Origin: Paralichthys olivaceus
Taxonomy: Eukaryota; Chordata; Actinopteri; Pleuronectiformes; Paralichthyidae
Assembly (NCBI RefSeq): GCF_024713975.1
Contig: NC_091093.1
Coordinates: 18,783,501-18,847,500, forward strand
DNA: 64,000 nucleotides
Reading direction: 5' to 3'
Positions within the stretch are counted from its first letter, which is position 1; every line of letters begins with the position of its first letter. Of this stretch, positions 20,201 to 45,800 are shown piece after piece. The notes under the pieces were generated by a model, which was not told the origin of the DNA, made no database searches, and saw only the letters and a list, made by a program, of their open reading frames with translations. A program made the translations under genes and the position numbers.

Positions 20201-22651
20201 AGAACAAAAACCAAACTGCAGCATTCAGTCAGAGTCAAAGTGGCACAGGCCGCCAGCAGAGTGTGTGTTTACAAATGCTAAGCAGGAGACCGTTGTTTGT
20301 GTCCTTTCAAAACCTCCAGTCTGCAGGATGTGAGCTACAAACCTGATGTAATGAAACGCTTCATTTCTATTCAAGTCAGAGCCAACGAGAGGAAGGCAAG
20401 AAAACAGCTTCTAGCTGACATGAGAGTCGGTTTTTAAACGCTCCACGTACAAACATGTGAATAACAGATCGATAGAGAGAAGTACTTTGTTGTTCCCAAA
20501 TTGTTACAGCAGCATTTCAAGGACATTGCACATAGAGCGAAGAACAAATAAATACAGAAGACGACAAAAAGAGACAAATTAGCAAAATTGCTGTAGTTGT
20601 TTGCAAACGTAAAGTTAGGAACATGACTAAAATAAACTCACATGAATATAAGATGAGCAGTAAAAAAACAATGAGCTGCTAGAGCAAAAACTCTATCATA
20701 GAGAAAGATAAAGACAATCTTTAATATATAACAGAGCATTTGATGTATTTTATCTACACATTCCAATAACACAAAACCAACTACAGACAAATTTTAGCCA
20801 AAAACACTGTAACTGTGGGCGACAGAGAAGTGGTGGTAATCGTTTCCTCTCCAACAGAGCAAAATAGACCACATTTAGTCATCAGTTATTTGTACCATAC
20901 ACCCTTCAACAAAGTGTGTGTGTGTGTGTGTAAATGGTCTGTTTTTATTTAGCACTTTTCCAGTCAACCACTCAAAGTGCTTCAGTACACAGCACTTTGT
21001 CTATGACAAACCACAGCCATGCTCATAGCAGCTTCTTTCAGACATGCACTGTCAGCACTGTTTTTGAATTATGCAGTATACAGTATATCACAAAATCAAG
21101 ACACAAAGGACCATTCACACTCACATTTATACCTACAGTCAATTGACAGACTGCTCCCACTTCTCCTAGCCCTACACAGACACGGGGAGAACACGCTAGC
21201 TCCTCAAGGAAAAGTCCATCCGGGATTCAAACTAGGAACCTTCCAGCTGAGGTCACAGTGCTAACCGCTGCACCTTCTTTAGATTTGTAATGCTGTTGAT
21301 GTATTCTAAACGTTCTTAAACATAGGGTAGTATTTATTTTTACACTATGATGTTTGTTGCTAAGAAGCTTGGATGTTATGTCTCCTTGTAAGTTGCTTTA
21401 AAAGCGTCTGCTAAATGACTAAATAAATAAATAAGAATAAATATTCTCTGATACAAGTTGACTGTGAACTTGGTCTATACTTTTGTATGATTCTTGAAAT
21501 CTCCATATGCCATTTTATCATATATTTGGTCCAACTCTTCTTTAAGGAAATCTTCTTCTGATCTCTAACCCCCATCATTGAATTTGTTGTCACACTTTCA
21601 CAAACCAGCTCCAGCATCTTCACCCCCACCTTGTCCAGTATGAACCTGTTGAGGTACGGCATGTAGCCTTCGTTGGACAGAGGCCCTTCGTCATTGTCTT
21701 GAAAATGTTCTTCGAGGGCCACAGGGTCGTGAGGGATCTTCATCACTGTGCACAGGTTGTGAGACAAAACCTGAAGAACCACAATATGAGAATTATATTA
21801 AAAAAAATACTTATACACAAGACATTACTGTGCAGTTACACATTCTTAAAGGTGCACGTCAAAATCAATCTTGAAAATTTGCCATAAAAATAAGCCATTG
21901 GCTGCCATGTACAAGCTTTACTAGTCAAGCGTTACAGATGGACTTTCACTCCTCAGACTAAAGGTACTTTTTACTGGTTCGCTCAACTGTAAGAACAGAG
22001 GACTACACCCAGACGGCTTCTCCTCAGCAAGGACCATGACCTCTGATGTTTCCTCTGGTTGCATGGTGGACAGTATGCCTAAATTGGCCCATCACAGAAA
22101 AGCCATTGATCAAACTCCTAAAATATTGACACACTGAACCTTAAAATTGTGTTCCATGTCCCCCCTTCATAACTACAGGCACCTGCCCCTCTGCACAGCC
22201 CTGCTTCAGGAAACTATAAAATCTAATTATTTCATGTATCATAAATCATATATTTACTTTCTATTATTGGTTGCAATAATGGAATGGATTTGGCTGCAAC
22301 ACTGTTTGCCTGTGAGACTCCAAAAGTGTTTTAAGGACTCAAACACTTCACCCACCCCTCCATCTGCACAGTGGGGAGTAGATAATGAGTGATTTAACAT
22401 CTTTAGGTGACCTATCCCTTTAATGAAACACTTGTGACGTCTGCCACGATGCTGGGGACAGATGTCACGAACCTTCCTGGTGTTAAACAGAAACTGATTA
22501 TTGCAGATTATTCTCTGCAAGTGTGACCAATTAATAAAACACAAGTGAAACTGACCTTTAACTGAGACTTGGAAACTTTCCCTCGATGATCCACGTCCAG
22601 GGCAGTGAACGCGTGCCATATGGACTTTAACAGCTCCTCTCGAAGCACCAT
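15590..22651 (-). CDS. swap70: SWAP70 (switch-associated protein 70), complete
   Basis: Twelve coding exons, in transcript order: 22556-22651, 21630-21770, 20024-20197, 19713-19937, 18903-19049, 18627-18735, 18344-18525, 17592-17699, 16967-17133, 16647-16845, 16191-16287, 15590-15708. They total 1764 nt, or 587 residues against about 585 in human. The ATG at 22651 gives [20 protein letters not shown], the family N-terminus. An EF-hand-like N-terminal region precedes a PH domain at about residues 213-310 ([30 protein letters not shown]). A long coiled coil follows, about 316-540 ([20 protein letters not shown]), then a C-terminal tail with [15 protein letters not shown] linked to F-actin binding. 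SWAP70 is a PIP3-responsive regulator of Rac and actin. Introns flanking exons 8 and 9 carry large UG/CA arrays. No frameshift was seen. Confidence 0.96.
16916..16961. repeat. (TG/CG)n array in SWAP70 intron 9
   Basis: An alternating purine-pyrimidine TG/CG run ends 5 bp from the low-coordinate edge of exon 9. In the SWAP70 transcript it reads as a CA/CG array just after the exon 9 donor. Confidence 0.9.
17141..17209. repeat. (AC)34 microsatellite in SWAP70 intron 8
   Basis: This is a pure AC run of 69 bp. In the transcript it is (GU)n ending a few bases before the exon 9 acceptor (TTGCTCAG), where a polypyrimidine tract would normally lie. Confidence 0.95.
18024..18206. repeat. 10-bp-unit TG/CG minisatellite in SWAP70 intron 7
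   Basis: Tandem units of GCATGTGTGT pass into GCGTGTGTGT and then GCGTGCGTGT variants, about 18 units in all. The array is strictly alternating purine-pyrimidine. It generates several long cysteine/valine or histidine/threonine open frames that are artefacts. Confidence 0.9.
19230..19503 (+). mobile_element. TIR family A MITE, copy 2
   Basis: Shares AAAACTCAAAAGGTGTTTAG, ACATGGCGGC, an AATATAAAGGGCC-type segment, CAATTCATACAATTTAGATG and the terminal CTTACACACTGGACT with copies at 9766 and 51721. It sits in SWAP70 intron 4 (between exons 5 and 4 in genomic order). The 5' end is missing or diverged. Confidence 0.6.
20914..21285. repeat. (GT)n plus composite teleost dispersed repeat
   Basis: A short GT run at 20914-20931 leads into AAATGGTCTGTTTTTATTTAGCACTTTTCCAG-type sequence with CCACTCAAAGTGCTTCAGTAC, a common fish repeat start. 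It then changes to ACACGGGGAGAACACGC...CCGGGATTCAAACTAGGAACC and TGCTAACCGCTGCACC. That second part is the reverse complement of the proximal half of the repeat at 49905-50180. It lies in SWAP70 intron 2. The repeat identity is from pattern memory. Confidence 0.55.
21771..22555 (-). other. swap70: SWAP70 intron 1
   Basis: This intron lies between coding exons 1 and 2. It holds TTGACACACTGAACCTTAAAA near 22126-22146, resembling a family A terminus, and a TTAGGTGACCTATCCCTTTAA fish-repeat end near 22400-22424. No gene is apparent inside. Confidence 0.45.
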
Positions 22652-22670
22652 CTTCTGCAGTGATCTGTCA

Positions 22671-22696
22671 GTGTGTGTGCGCGTGTGTGTGTGTGA
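22671..22696. repeat. TG/CG microsatellite 20 bp upstream of the SWAP70 start
   Basis: In the SWAP70 sense this is a CA/CG run placed 20-45 nt before the ATG, so it probably lies in the 5' UTR or core promoter. It is strictly alternating purine-pyrimidine apart from its edges. Confidence 0.85.
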
Positions 22697-23278
22697 GGTT
22701 TTTCAAATGTCCGCCCCTCAAAAACAACAGACTGCATGGAGAAGTGTGCTGACAGCGCCACCTAACGTTTAAAGGTCCAATAAACCAGCCTTCACGTTAT
22801 AAAAGCTCAAGCACTCATACTGGTGGATGAGAGGAAACTTTACACTCTAATTTTAACTGATTTCTAATTTGGGAACTAATAAAACATTTTATGTATTCAT
22901 CAATATATTGCTTATTTAGTCTTTGTCAGGAAAAGAGTTTTACAAATACCCATCTTGTTCAAGTTGTTTGTCCAAAACTCTAAATACTCCATTTACAATA
23001 GAAAAATAAAACAAAAACATAATTGTTACATATTGCCATCCAATCTAATCAGCCACATTTCTATTCATCATAATTATACAGTAATATATAGTCTGAAATA
23101 GACCCGTCTGCTGAATAAATACTTGTACCATTGAAATTTCAAGTGCATTCGCTGATAACAATCATGTATAAACTCACTTGCTTTAAATAGTATTTTAGAT
23201 TCTCTATTTGATATATTTAGTTATATCTAACAGTATATGACTAGAGTTAAAATTAGCAAAGCTGCAATGATTGGGATC

Positions 23279-23350
23279 AATTCAATCCAGTTTTATTTGG
23301 ATAGTGCCAAATCACAACACACATTATCTTTAGGCACTTTACACAGTGGT
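23279..23350 (+). repeat. Fish dispersed repeat ('TTCAATCCAGTTTTATTTGG' type)
   Basis: AATTCAATCCAGTTTTATTT, then ATAGTGCCAAATCACAACA, ATTATCTTTAGGCACTTTAC: this is the widespread teleost repeat with a 'TTTATTTGTATAGCGCCAAATCA' start. The assignment is from memory of the pattern. Confidence 0.5.
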
Positions 23351-24082
23351 GGAGACTCTGGCATCGAACTCGACCAGTTGGTTTGAAAGGACAGGAATGG
23401 GGAAGAGGAGATGGAGGGTGGAGCAAAAAGGGGAGAAAGAGGGAGCAGATACAATTTCCTCTATTGTTCTATTTTACACCGTCAGACTGGTTATGACAGT
23501 CGTAAAGACGCCAGAAAAGTACTGAAAAATAAAGCTCAGATGGTGATTAACCATCAAGGGTTTGATTTTTGTGAATATTTTACAATAGCAAAAGATACAG
23601 AGGGATACACATTTAATAAACATGTGTATTCCTCTGTGCGCACAGCCAGCAGTGTTTGATAGGCGCTTATTAAATAGCGTGCACACTCATACCTGTAAAT
23701 ACAATGGCCAAATACTTGAGGCAAAACAGAAACATATATTTGGCTGAAATGGTCCTCCTCAATATCTAATGTGCACATTACAAACCTTGCTCGTGTGTGC
23801 TAATCTGATCAAACACTTGAAGTATATTTTAGTATAAAAAGTTATAATAAATGAAGATACATTTTCAGTAAATCCTGGAGCCTCCCCACTGTCTAAGTCC
23901 ACAATTAAGCCTGGATTACAAACTACTTTATGCAGCAGCGTCTATCATGTTCCATACTTCATAATGTCCAAAAGTTTCAGGACACTTTGTTAAAGAGGCT
24001 CTGTAGGGGGGCAGTGTTTGAAACCAGGCCTGTATGAAGTGATGAGTACACACATGTGGTGATTCTGTGATCACAGGAGAGC

Positions 24083-24097
24083 AGCGCCCTCTGGTGA
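24083..24097 (-). promoter_or_regulatory. CTCF-like motif
   Basis: Read on the minus strand, TCACCAGAGGGCGCT matches 14 of 15 positions of the CTCF core CCASYAGRKGGCRSY. It lies just beyond the IPO7 3' end. Occupancy is not known. Confidence 0.4.
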
Positions 24098-24152
24098 ACA
24101 GAAACGTGCCTGTATAAGGAAACACACACGGTGATGAATTCCCTTAGCTTTT

Positions 24153-25107
24153 TTTAATATGTTGTTGTATATATAGATGGGTCATCCATACACCAACCAA
24201 AAGCTTGAGACCTTCACGATAAGTACAATTGTACATGCTTCACATGATGTATACAATTGTACTTTCAGTGCTCACAAACATCCTGTAGCCATACCGAACA
24301 CCAAGAGCATTCTCTTTTTTTTTTTTCCTTGAATCAATGTTTCCGAGTTGCCCACTGATCCACTCTGTAACCAGATGCGTTACAACCAGCCATTACAGAA
24401 GTCGCTTGCTGAGTAACAAAGTTACAGCTGTTTTCATTTTAAATAGTCTTCAATTAAAAAAATTTGCAGTCTGATACAGAAGGCTAGGAGACCTGAACAA
24501 TATGAAAGTGCTAGTCATTAATTTACAGAGATCAGGCATCACATAGTGCTAAGAAGTATCCAATATGCTACATATGAATACAGCTGCTGACACCTTACAA
24601 ATGCCTCTGGTTGTTTTTCAAGGCTACCTGAAAAATCAATAACCTTGGCTTGTATGTACATAAACATGAGTGTTTATGCAGAAAATAACGTAGATATCAC
24701 CACTACCAGAGGTATAATCTTATCACGGCCGTATGGCCACAACAGCGATAATGAAATATTAAGTCCCATTATCAATTTCTAAACTGTTAATCCCCCAATT
24801 TTGTTTAAGTGGGAAAAAAAACAAAAACAGAGTTGCCGTCGTGACATCCCCTCCACACTGGGCTCCAGAAGACAACGTTGTTCAGAGCTTCTTCTCTTGC
24901 ATCGTGCTCAAGTTCTTGGTTTGTTTTCCCCAGCCATTGGTTGCATTTTGGTTGCTTTCCCACATCTTCTGGTGCTATTTCCCCATTTGACAGATTGAAG
25001 AATGACTGAGAAGAACCAGTTCTGGAACCACTACTTAAGGGAACAACACAAGCTTTTTTCACTTCACTACAATCAGTCACATAGTAATAAAAAGAATAAC
25101 AGATGAC
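24153..25107 (-). other. ipo7: IPO7 3' UTR
   Basis: It extends from the IPO7 stop down to the first plausible poly(A) hexamer, ATTAAA on the minus strand (TTTAAT at 24153-24158). No canonical AATAAA occurs on that strand in this interval, so the end is tentative. It contains a 13-bp perfect inverted repeat (24221-24233 with 24252-24264). Confidence 0.45.
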
Positions 25108-39400
<14,293 letters not shown>

Positions 39401-39620
39401 GGCGAACGCTCTGTTTTACGGCTCGGATTTTAATATTTCAGAGGACTCTCAATTCCCAGTCACTGCGCACATGGACGCACGGCTCTCCGGTTACCCGGCG
39501 CGAAAGGAAGCAGTGAATGAAGTACCCGGATAGATCAGCGCCAGATTTGTGCAACACGAACATCCGGTTGCGACCAGTGCATTATGGTAGTTGCAGTTTT
39601 TAGTGTTTGTTTGTTTGTTT
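39401..39620 (-). promoter_or_regulatory. ipo7: IPO7 5' UTR and CpG-rich promoter
   Basis: GC-rich sequence directly upstream of the IPO7 ATG continues the CpG-rich stretch of intron 1. There is no TATA box at a convincing distance. On the minus strand GCAACTACCATAATGCAC (39577-39594) resembles a shortened ZNF143/SBS-type ACTACAA...ATGC element. The transcription start was not determined. Confidence 0.4.
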
Positions 39621-39710
39621 TTGTCAAGTCAGTTTAAATGCAGCACCCAAAAGTTAGTGACTCTTGTTTAGCTAACCCCCATTGATCTGAATAGTCTGGA
39701 CCAGATTATA

Positions 39711-40296
39711 AAATAAGAAAATCCTTTATTAGTCCCACAATGGCGACATTTTGCAATATTACATCAGCAAGAGTAAAAAAAACAGGCATCAATAAGTAAT
39801 AACAAGTAACATGCAATACCTTAGTGTAAGGAAATATAAAACAATTATGAAACGAACAAAAGCTAGTATATACATTGTAAAAACAAGAACAAATATGTAC
39901 AGCTTGAGAATATGTACAGTGAATGGATTGCACATGAACTATTGTATTGCACAGACAGAATTAATATTGCACAGGTGAGAGAGTTAAACCAGAGTTAAAG
40001 TGCAGAAGTCCATAATGGGTGCATGTGGTTCTACTGGGAGCAGAACAGGTTGTACAGTCTTACTGCTGCAGGAAGGAACAACCTGCAATACCTCTCCTTC
40101 AGATACTTTGGGTGAATCAGTCTGTCGCTGAAGGAGCTGCCCAGTGCTGTGATGGTGTCCTGCAGGGGGTGGGACTGGTTGTCCATCAGATAAGACAGCT
40201 TCGCCATCATCCTCCTCTGTCCCACCACCTCCACTGGGTCAAGGGGGTATCCCAGAACCGAGCTGGCCCTCCTAATCAGTCTATCCAGTCCAGAAC
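39711..40296 (-). mobile_element. 5'-truncated CR1/L2-type LINE, 3' end of ORF2 plus 3' UTR
   Basis: On the minus strand the frame encodes LDRLIRRASSVLGYPLDPVE, then MMAKLSYLMDNQSHPLQDTI and FLPAAVRLYN, the typical last segment of fish non-LTR retrotransposon reverse-transcriptase ORFs. It is followed by a 3' UTR ending GGGACTAATAAAGGATTTTC and a TTATTTTATAA tail, the usual end of these elements. Only the terminal 0.6 kb is present. Confidence 0.75.
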
Positions 40297-41345
40297 AACT
40301 AATAACAGAATGAAACGAATAAGAAATGACTACGTCCCACATAAATGATGGATCAATCAAAAAAAGTCTCAGGAGGATTAATTGTAATCGTAGAAAACAA
40401 CACAAACAAGAAATGTCAATATATAATGTTTAATTTAATGTGTGAATTGTGCAGGATGAGTAAAAACAAAACTTAGAATTTATTATTAGATATAAATTTT
40501 TGTATATGATTTATAAATGATCTAAAACCTTGTGTTTGACTAATATCTGTTAAAAGAATTACTATTTTGTTTCTCTTCTGTATGTACTGTTTTTGTCTGT
40601 TCATGTGGCTGTGTTTGTTTGTTGTGTTTATGTATATATATGAAGAATAGCTAATGCATGGTGCTAATGGGGATCCTAATAAAGAAAGAAAGGGAGCAGA
40701 TACACAGTTTTAGCTTTTGAATTGAAGAAGTACTTATACAACCTATGTAGTGCATTAATTCATACCCAAATAAAATAGGTCCAAATAATGGGTTTGTTTT
40801 GGTAAATACATCCATGGATGTGATATTTTGCAAGAAAAACCCTGTTGAAAAAGAAGTTGTTTTTCAAGGCAAATAAAAAGTTAGCATAGATCTATAGGAT
40901 TAAATAAATTGTTCATATCAGACCAACATTTCTACATGTTTTTGCAGAAACATATTAAGCTGAGAAATATTTTTTCATTTCTTGATATAGCTTTTTGCTG
41001 GAGATTCTAATGCTGATTATTTGTAAAGCTGTGATTATAGAAATTACGATTCAGCAATGAGTTCTTCAATAGCTAAGATAGTCTTTTAGTCCAGGCAAGG
41101 TTCAGGTGCTGTTTGTCAGGATGGAATGTGGGGGACTGAATCATCAGTGGCAACCAGAGTGGTATGCAAATGGTAGCGGGAGAAAGCTATAGAGCATCAG
41201 TTGAACCTAGAAGTAGAGTGGATATGCCTCAGAATGATGAGATCAAATGCACAACACTGGGGTGGGACATTACCATCTAGCAACTGGGTTGGAGCTTGTG
41301 GAAAAAAACAGAGATAGTTTGCTGGGGAGTACTGGAGGACTCATG

Positions 41346-41566
41346 TGGAAGACACTGGACCGACTCATTAGGAGGACCAGCTCAGTCCTGGGATACCACC
41401 TTGACCCAGTGGAGATAGAAAAGAGAATGATGACTAAACTGTTATTTCTGATGAAAGAGCAGTCCCACCCCATGCAGGACACAATCACAGCACTGGGCAG
41501 CTCTTTCTGTGACAGACTGATTCACTCCAAGGGAGTGAGGGAGAACCACATTCCAGGACCGCGCTA
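41346..41566 (+). mobile_element. CR1/L2-type LINE ORF2 fragment
   Basis: The plus-strand frame encodes LDRLIRRTSSVLGYHLDPVE, MMTKLLFLMKEQSHPMQDTI and LGSSFCDRLIHSKGVREN. It is homologous to the copy at 39711-40296 but in the opposite orientation and lacks the 3' UTR. It is a dead fragment with about a 2-residue gap after LDPVE. Confidence 0.7.
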
Positions 41567-42058
41567 CAAACTCACTCAGGTGACTCAATTAACTTAATCT
41601 CTGCATATTTTATTTTTCTTTGCACACATGACAAACAACAACATACTGATCATAAATACAATGAGAAATTTAAAGATATGAGTGCAATAAGAACTTTTAT
41701 TTGAACTATTTTATCCAGAAGAAATACACTCTCCCTGGTATAACTAATGCAGTCTACATAATACAACAAATATGCTATAAATTTGTGTCTACTGAACTCT
41801 ATTGTGTTATTCAAAGAGATGTACCTGCAATTGGGCTTTCCCTTGTTGATTTGAATGTAGACAATAATATAAAAGGAATAAAGTGTTTCATTCATGGAAT
41901 CAGGCAAACTAGGATAGTTTTCTTATATAAGCTGCTGAGAGACTGGGTGTTTAAAATCACTGAGCCAGGGAAGCAGCTCAAACTTGTGAAAACTCACAGA
42001 TCTACTTCTGCTGCAGAAAGGTATGATGGCAGAGAGAGTTCAACACACTGCAAATTAA

Positions 42059-42581
42059 GAAAAAACCTGCAAATTAAGAAAACAACTTCATCAATTTGAC
42101 GACACATGCGCTGCAACAAGTCACAATGCAAGCAAATACAGGAACCATCTTCACAGATTTGAACACATGCAAATTATGAAGCACGCTGCAAATTGCGAAA
42201 GCAGACGGAAATGTTTCCAGGGCACCAAAAAAAGTGATGAACTTGGCTGTAGTTAAAATCCTTGAGAAGTTTCATCACCACTAACGAGAATACACGAATA
42301 TGTATTCATCTAGTTTTTGTCTGTTTGCCTTTTAAATTTGCACATGGAGCTGGGTGAAACGCAGTTTCGTTCTGCTATGTACTTCTTATGGTCTGAATGA
42401 CAATAAAGTTCAATTTGACTTTGAGTAGCAGACTTCAGTAACTTCAGAAAGCAGTCAACTTTTCCGGTGTCATTTTTGCTATTTTCAGCACATTTCCGTA
42501 TTTGCATGTGTTGTCACTTTTTTGCAGCGCATGTGTCTTCAATTTGATAACGTTGTTTTCTTAATTTGCACGTGTTTTTTC
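42059..42581. mobile_element. Inverted-repeat (foldback/MITE-like) element upstream of TMEM41B
   Basis: The left arm (42059-42142: GAAAAAACCTGCAAATTAAG, AACAACTTCATCAATTTG, ACACATGCGCTGCAA, GCAAATAC) recurs inverted at 42500-42581 with the same motifs in order. The arms are about 80 bp and roughly 85% identical around a 360-bp centre that repeats GCAAATTRMGAA units. No coding capacity was seen. The right arm ends 290 bp from the TMEM41B ATG. Confidence 0.7.
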
Positions 42582-42870
42582 CTCATTGTCTGTGTGGAGC
42601 TCTCTCGGCCACCGTCAGGCTTTTTAGGGGCCACAAGACGCAATGACGGTCTGGCGGACGAGGACGAGGAGAACTGCAGGGGGCGCTGTGGTGCGCTGTG
42701 GTGGATGGTGCTGCTGGGTGTGAAGGTAAAAGGTCAGCCTGTGTAACGTGTCCGTCAGCGGGCTGTCACTTCACCGGTGTCGGTCACCAGTCACTCCACC
42801 CGCCGGCCCCCGCTGCCGCTACACACTTGTTCACTGGTGCTTCAGCCGAACTCGACCTTCACTCAGAAAA
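42582..42870 (+). promoter_or_regulatory. tmem41b: TMEM41B promoter and 5' UTR
   Basis: This GC-rich sequence precedes the start codon. It includes a CTCF-like match at 42673-42687 (ACTGCAGGGGGCGCT, 13 of 15 core positions). No TATA box is seen. A short upstream ATG frame (42705, 13 codons, MVLLGVKVKGQPV) would be a uORF if transcription starts above it. Confidence 0.4.
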
Positions 42871-45800
42871 ATGGCGAAAAAGCGAAGGGAGAGACGAGAG
42901 GCGGACGGTTTGTCCTCGTCCCAGGAGGAGGTGAAGGCGAACGACAGCGACTCCCAAGCGCTGAAAGGTAGGTTCACACTGCGGCGGCTAACAACTGCTA
43001 GCTCCCTCTCGGTTTAGAGAACAAAGCAGGGGAAAAGCAAAGCTAGCACTTGGGTTTTCAAAACGCAGACTTACACCAGTTCTTCATTTAGCTCAGTGTT
43101 TGTAGTGAAGCGACCAGCGAGCTACAGAAACCTTCAACAGCTGCGATGGTTCGCTTGATAACAGCAAAGCTAGTGACACACACGGTGCTGTGGGCTGGAA
43201 GCAGCTGAAGAAATACACATGACACCGAGGCAGTGAGCCCTGGACGAGCTGTGGACAAATTAAAGACATGCAGTGTCAGTCAGCACAACGCACCTACTAT
43301 AATTTCACTTTCCCTAACAGCCTCTTTTATTGTCATATTTTACACGATTGCATAATTATAGCTGATGTATTTGTAATAACATTAAGGTCAAGGCCATACA
43401 TTATATTTAGCTCTCTCGTGAAGGTCGTGGTTCAAAGTTCTTCTGATCACAGGATGACAAACAGCTCAACCTTTTACAAACCAAAGGAAGAAGAATAATG
43501 TTTCACCTCCTCACTGTGTTTGTACTGTATTGATCTAAAGGGAACTTGATGAAAACTATATTGCACTAATTAAGAAATCAGAAGTATTTCATTCGTTGTA
43601 ATTGGTCGAGGTTCAGTTCAAATGATTTTATACCCTGTTGTATAGTTAATCTATAACAATGCATACTCTTTTATATACTTATTGTATGTGTTGTATGTAA
43701 AATCATAATGAGTAAATCAAATAGTCACTAACTACAGCTCTCATATAAAGTGGAGTAGAGGCTACAGAACATCTATCTACAACATTATTCTTCTACATTT
43801 TAAAGTGTTATTTCATGGAATTATTCAAGTACTGACAAGTACCTCAAAAGTGTTCTAACTAAAGTACTGTTGTTGATGTACTTCATATCATTTCACTGTT
43901 GCTAATGATGTGCCTGCTGAAAGGGATAAAGGGTAAACCAGGATGAAATGGGATGTAAGATCCTTTAATTCAACTACTTAAAGGTACAACAGTTAAACAC
44001 ACACATCGAGATAAAACCACACAAAAAACAACACTGTTATGAAAGAGATTTAGTGTAATTCCATTATTTAGAAGCGCAAATCTAAACCTCCATTATTTCC
44101 CATTGTACACGAAACGTTCAGAGGATTTCATTCACAGAGTCCAAGATTTTCCCTTCAAATAAAATATATATTGTGTCTGAACACAATCACTGTTATAAAG
44201 GTTGTTCTTAGTGCTACTAACTTTAAACAGTTTTGTTTTAATAAAATAATTGTAGCAGTATTGCAGTCACCCTGGTAACCTGTAATAATTGGCATCAGTT
44301 GTTACTGTTGTAGTACTGTTGTCTGTACTGTAAAGCCTTGAATGTTATCTTGATGTTCATTTGATGAAACAACCAATTTGCCTGTACATGCGTTTCAATA
44401 TGGTTTGAGTAGCAAATCCTTTTCTAAAGGGGAAGCAGTACAATGGGTTGCTTGATCAACAAAACCCTGCAGCAGTACCTGACGTAACATATCCGTTACC
44501 ATGACAGGAAGAGCAGGACAACCCCTCTGAGTTTGAGGGCGATGCTTTATGAAGCAATTGTTCTTTTGATTCTATCAAGGCTACAGGACCCATAAAGTGT
44601 TAGTGTGGGAGTTTTGTTAGTGTGAATGTAAAAAGTTAAACTGACGTAAAGTATCTCTGTGCACAGTTTTATAGCTTGTTTTATTTAATACATTGCTGGC
44701 CTGTTGACTCAGTGCTGAGAGTGCTTTCTGTAATAAAAACAATCATTCATCTTAAATGACTAAAAATAAATTAAATGCATTCTACACTCACTTTCCCAGC
44801 TTACTAGGTAAAAAATGCAGGTACAAAATTAACTGATATTTGTTTGTATGTAATTTATATAGATTAATTGTTGCTAAAATTTTACTGGATCTTCAACCTG
44901 GAGTCCAGGCTCTATAAATATTTGTTGGTTTCTTTTGCATTTGGAAGAATATTTACTCTCAAATTGCAGTTATCTGTTTAGGACTGTTAAGCCCTAATTC
45001 CTGTGCTGATTGGTCAGTTGTAATTACTGTTCATATGTTATTTAGAATTTGCCTCCCTTCATCTCTCTGTTAAATTATTTCACCAGTGTGCTGTACTTAA
45101 CAACCAAAAAGTAAATTTACCTACAGTATAAAGTAACTTGCTGGCAGCTTAAATTATCACAGATATTACACTTGTCCCTTTCCATAAATCATTACACAGC
45201 AGACTGCCTCAGCACCAGCAAGAGTCTGTCTCATGGGGGAGGCTCAGTTCCCTGTTGGGGCTTGAACTAATGATGCAAACTTCATAAGAAAGTTACACAA
45301 GGCCCACTGGTAGCTAGTTAATCTGATTCAGGTGTAAACTCTTACTCTTCTTCCCCACAGAGGCTCAACATACTGTGGGGGGCTCAGCACGCATGTCCCT
45401 CCTCATTCTGGTCTCTATCTTCACCTGCTCTGCCTCAGTCATGTACCTGGTCTACAGGAACTTCCCAGAGCTTCAGGAGTAAGCTGCTTTTTGAACCTTT
45501 TTTGAATGTGAGAAGTGATCATGTCCATTATGAAAAGAAAGACTAATTTTGTATTCACAAAGTCCTTATTTGTAAATATGCTGCTGTTTTTTCAGAAAAC
45601 CGAATGATGGGTAATGATTCACCCACAAGAGTAAATATTGTTTTTAAAATGATTTCTTTTCTCGTATGAGAGGCTGTATTAACAAGCACTGTTGGTGATG
45701 TTTGTATAGAGTGAGGTTATTCTAAAACAATTACAAAGTGAGTTAAGACAAAAAATTATAAAGAATCAAATGATCCTGACTAAACCAGATGCACATAAAT

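Larger units (their letters stand above)
22697..24150. other. IPO7-SWAP70 intergenic spacer (same-strand neighbours)
   Basis: About 1.45 kb separates the IPO7 3' end from the SWAP70 start. It holds a fish dispersed repeat at 23279-23350 and a strong CTCF-like motif at 24083-24097. A weaker GGTGGCGCT match lies near 22756-22770. No ZNF143- or WEE1-like exon was recognised. Promoter elements for SWAP70 must lie here, but no TATA box or CpG island stands out. Confidence 0.6.

Noticed and set aside
40031..40405. Minus-strand 124-codon frame as a host gene
   Set aside because: Its sequence is the terminal part of a LINE reverse-transcriptase ORF with the element's 3' UTR attached.
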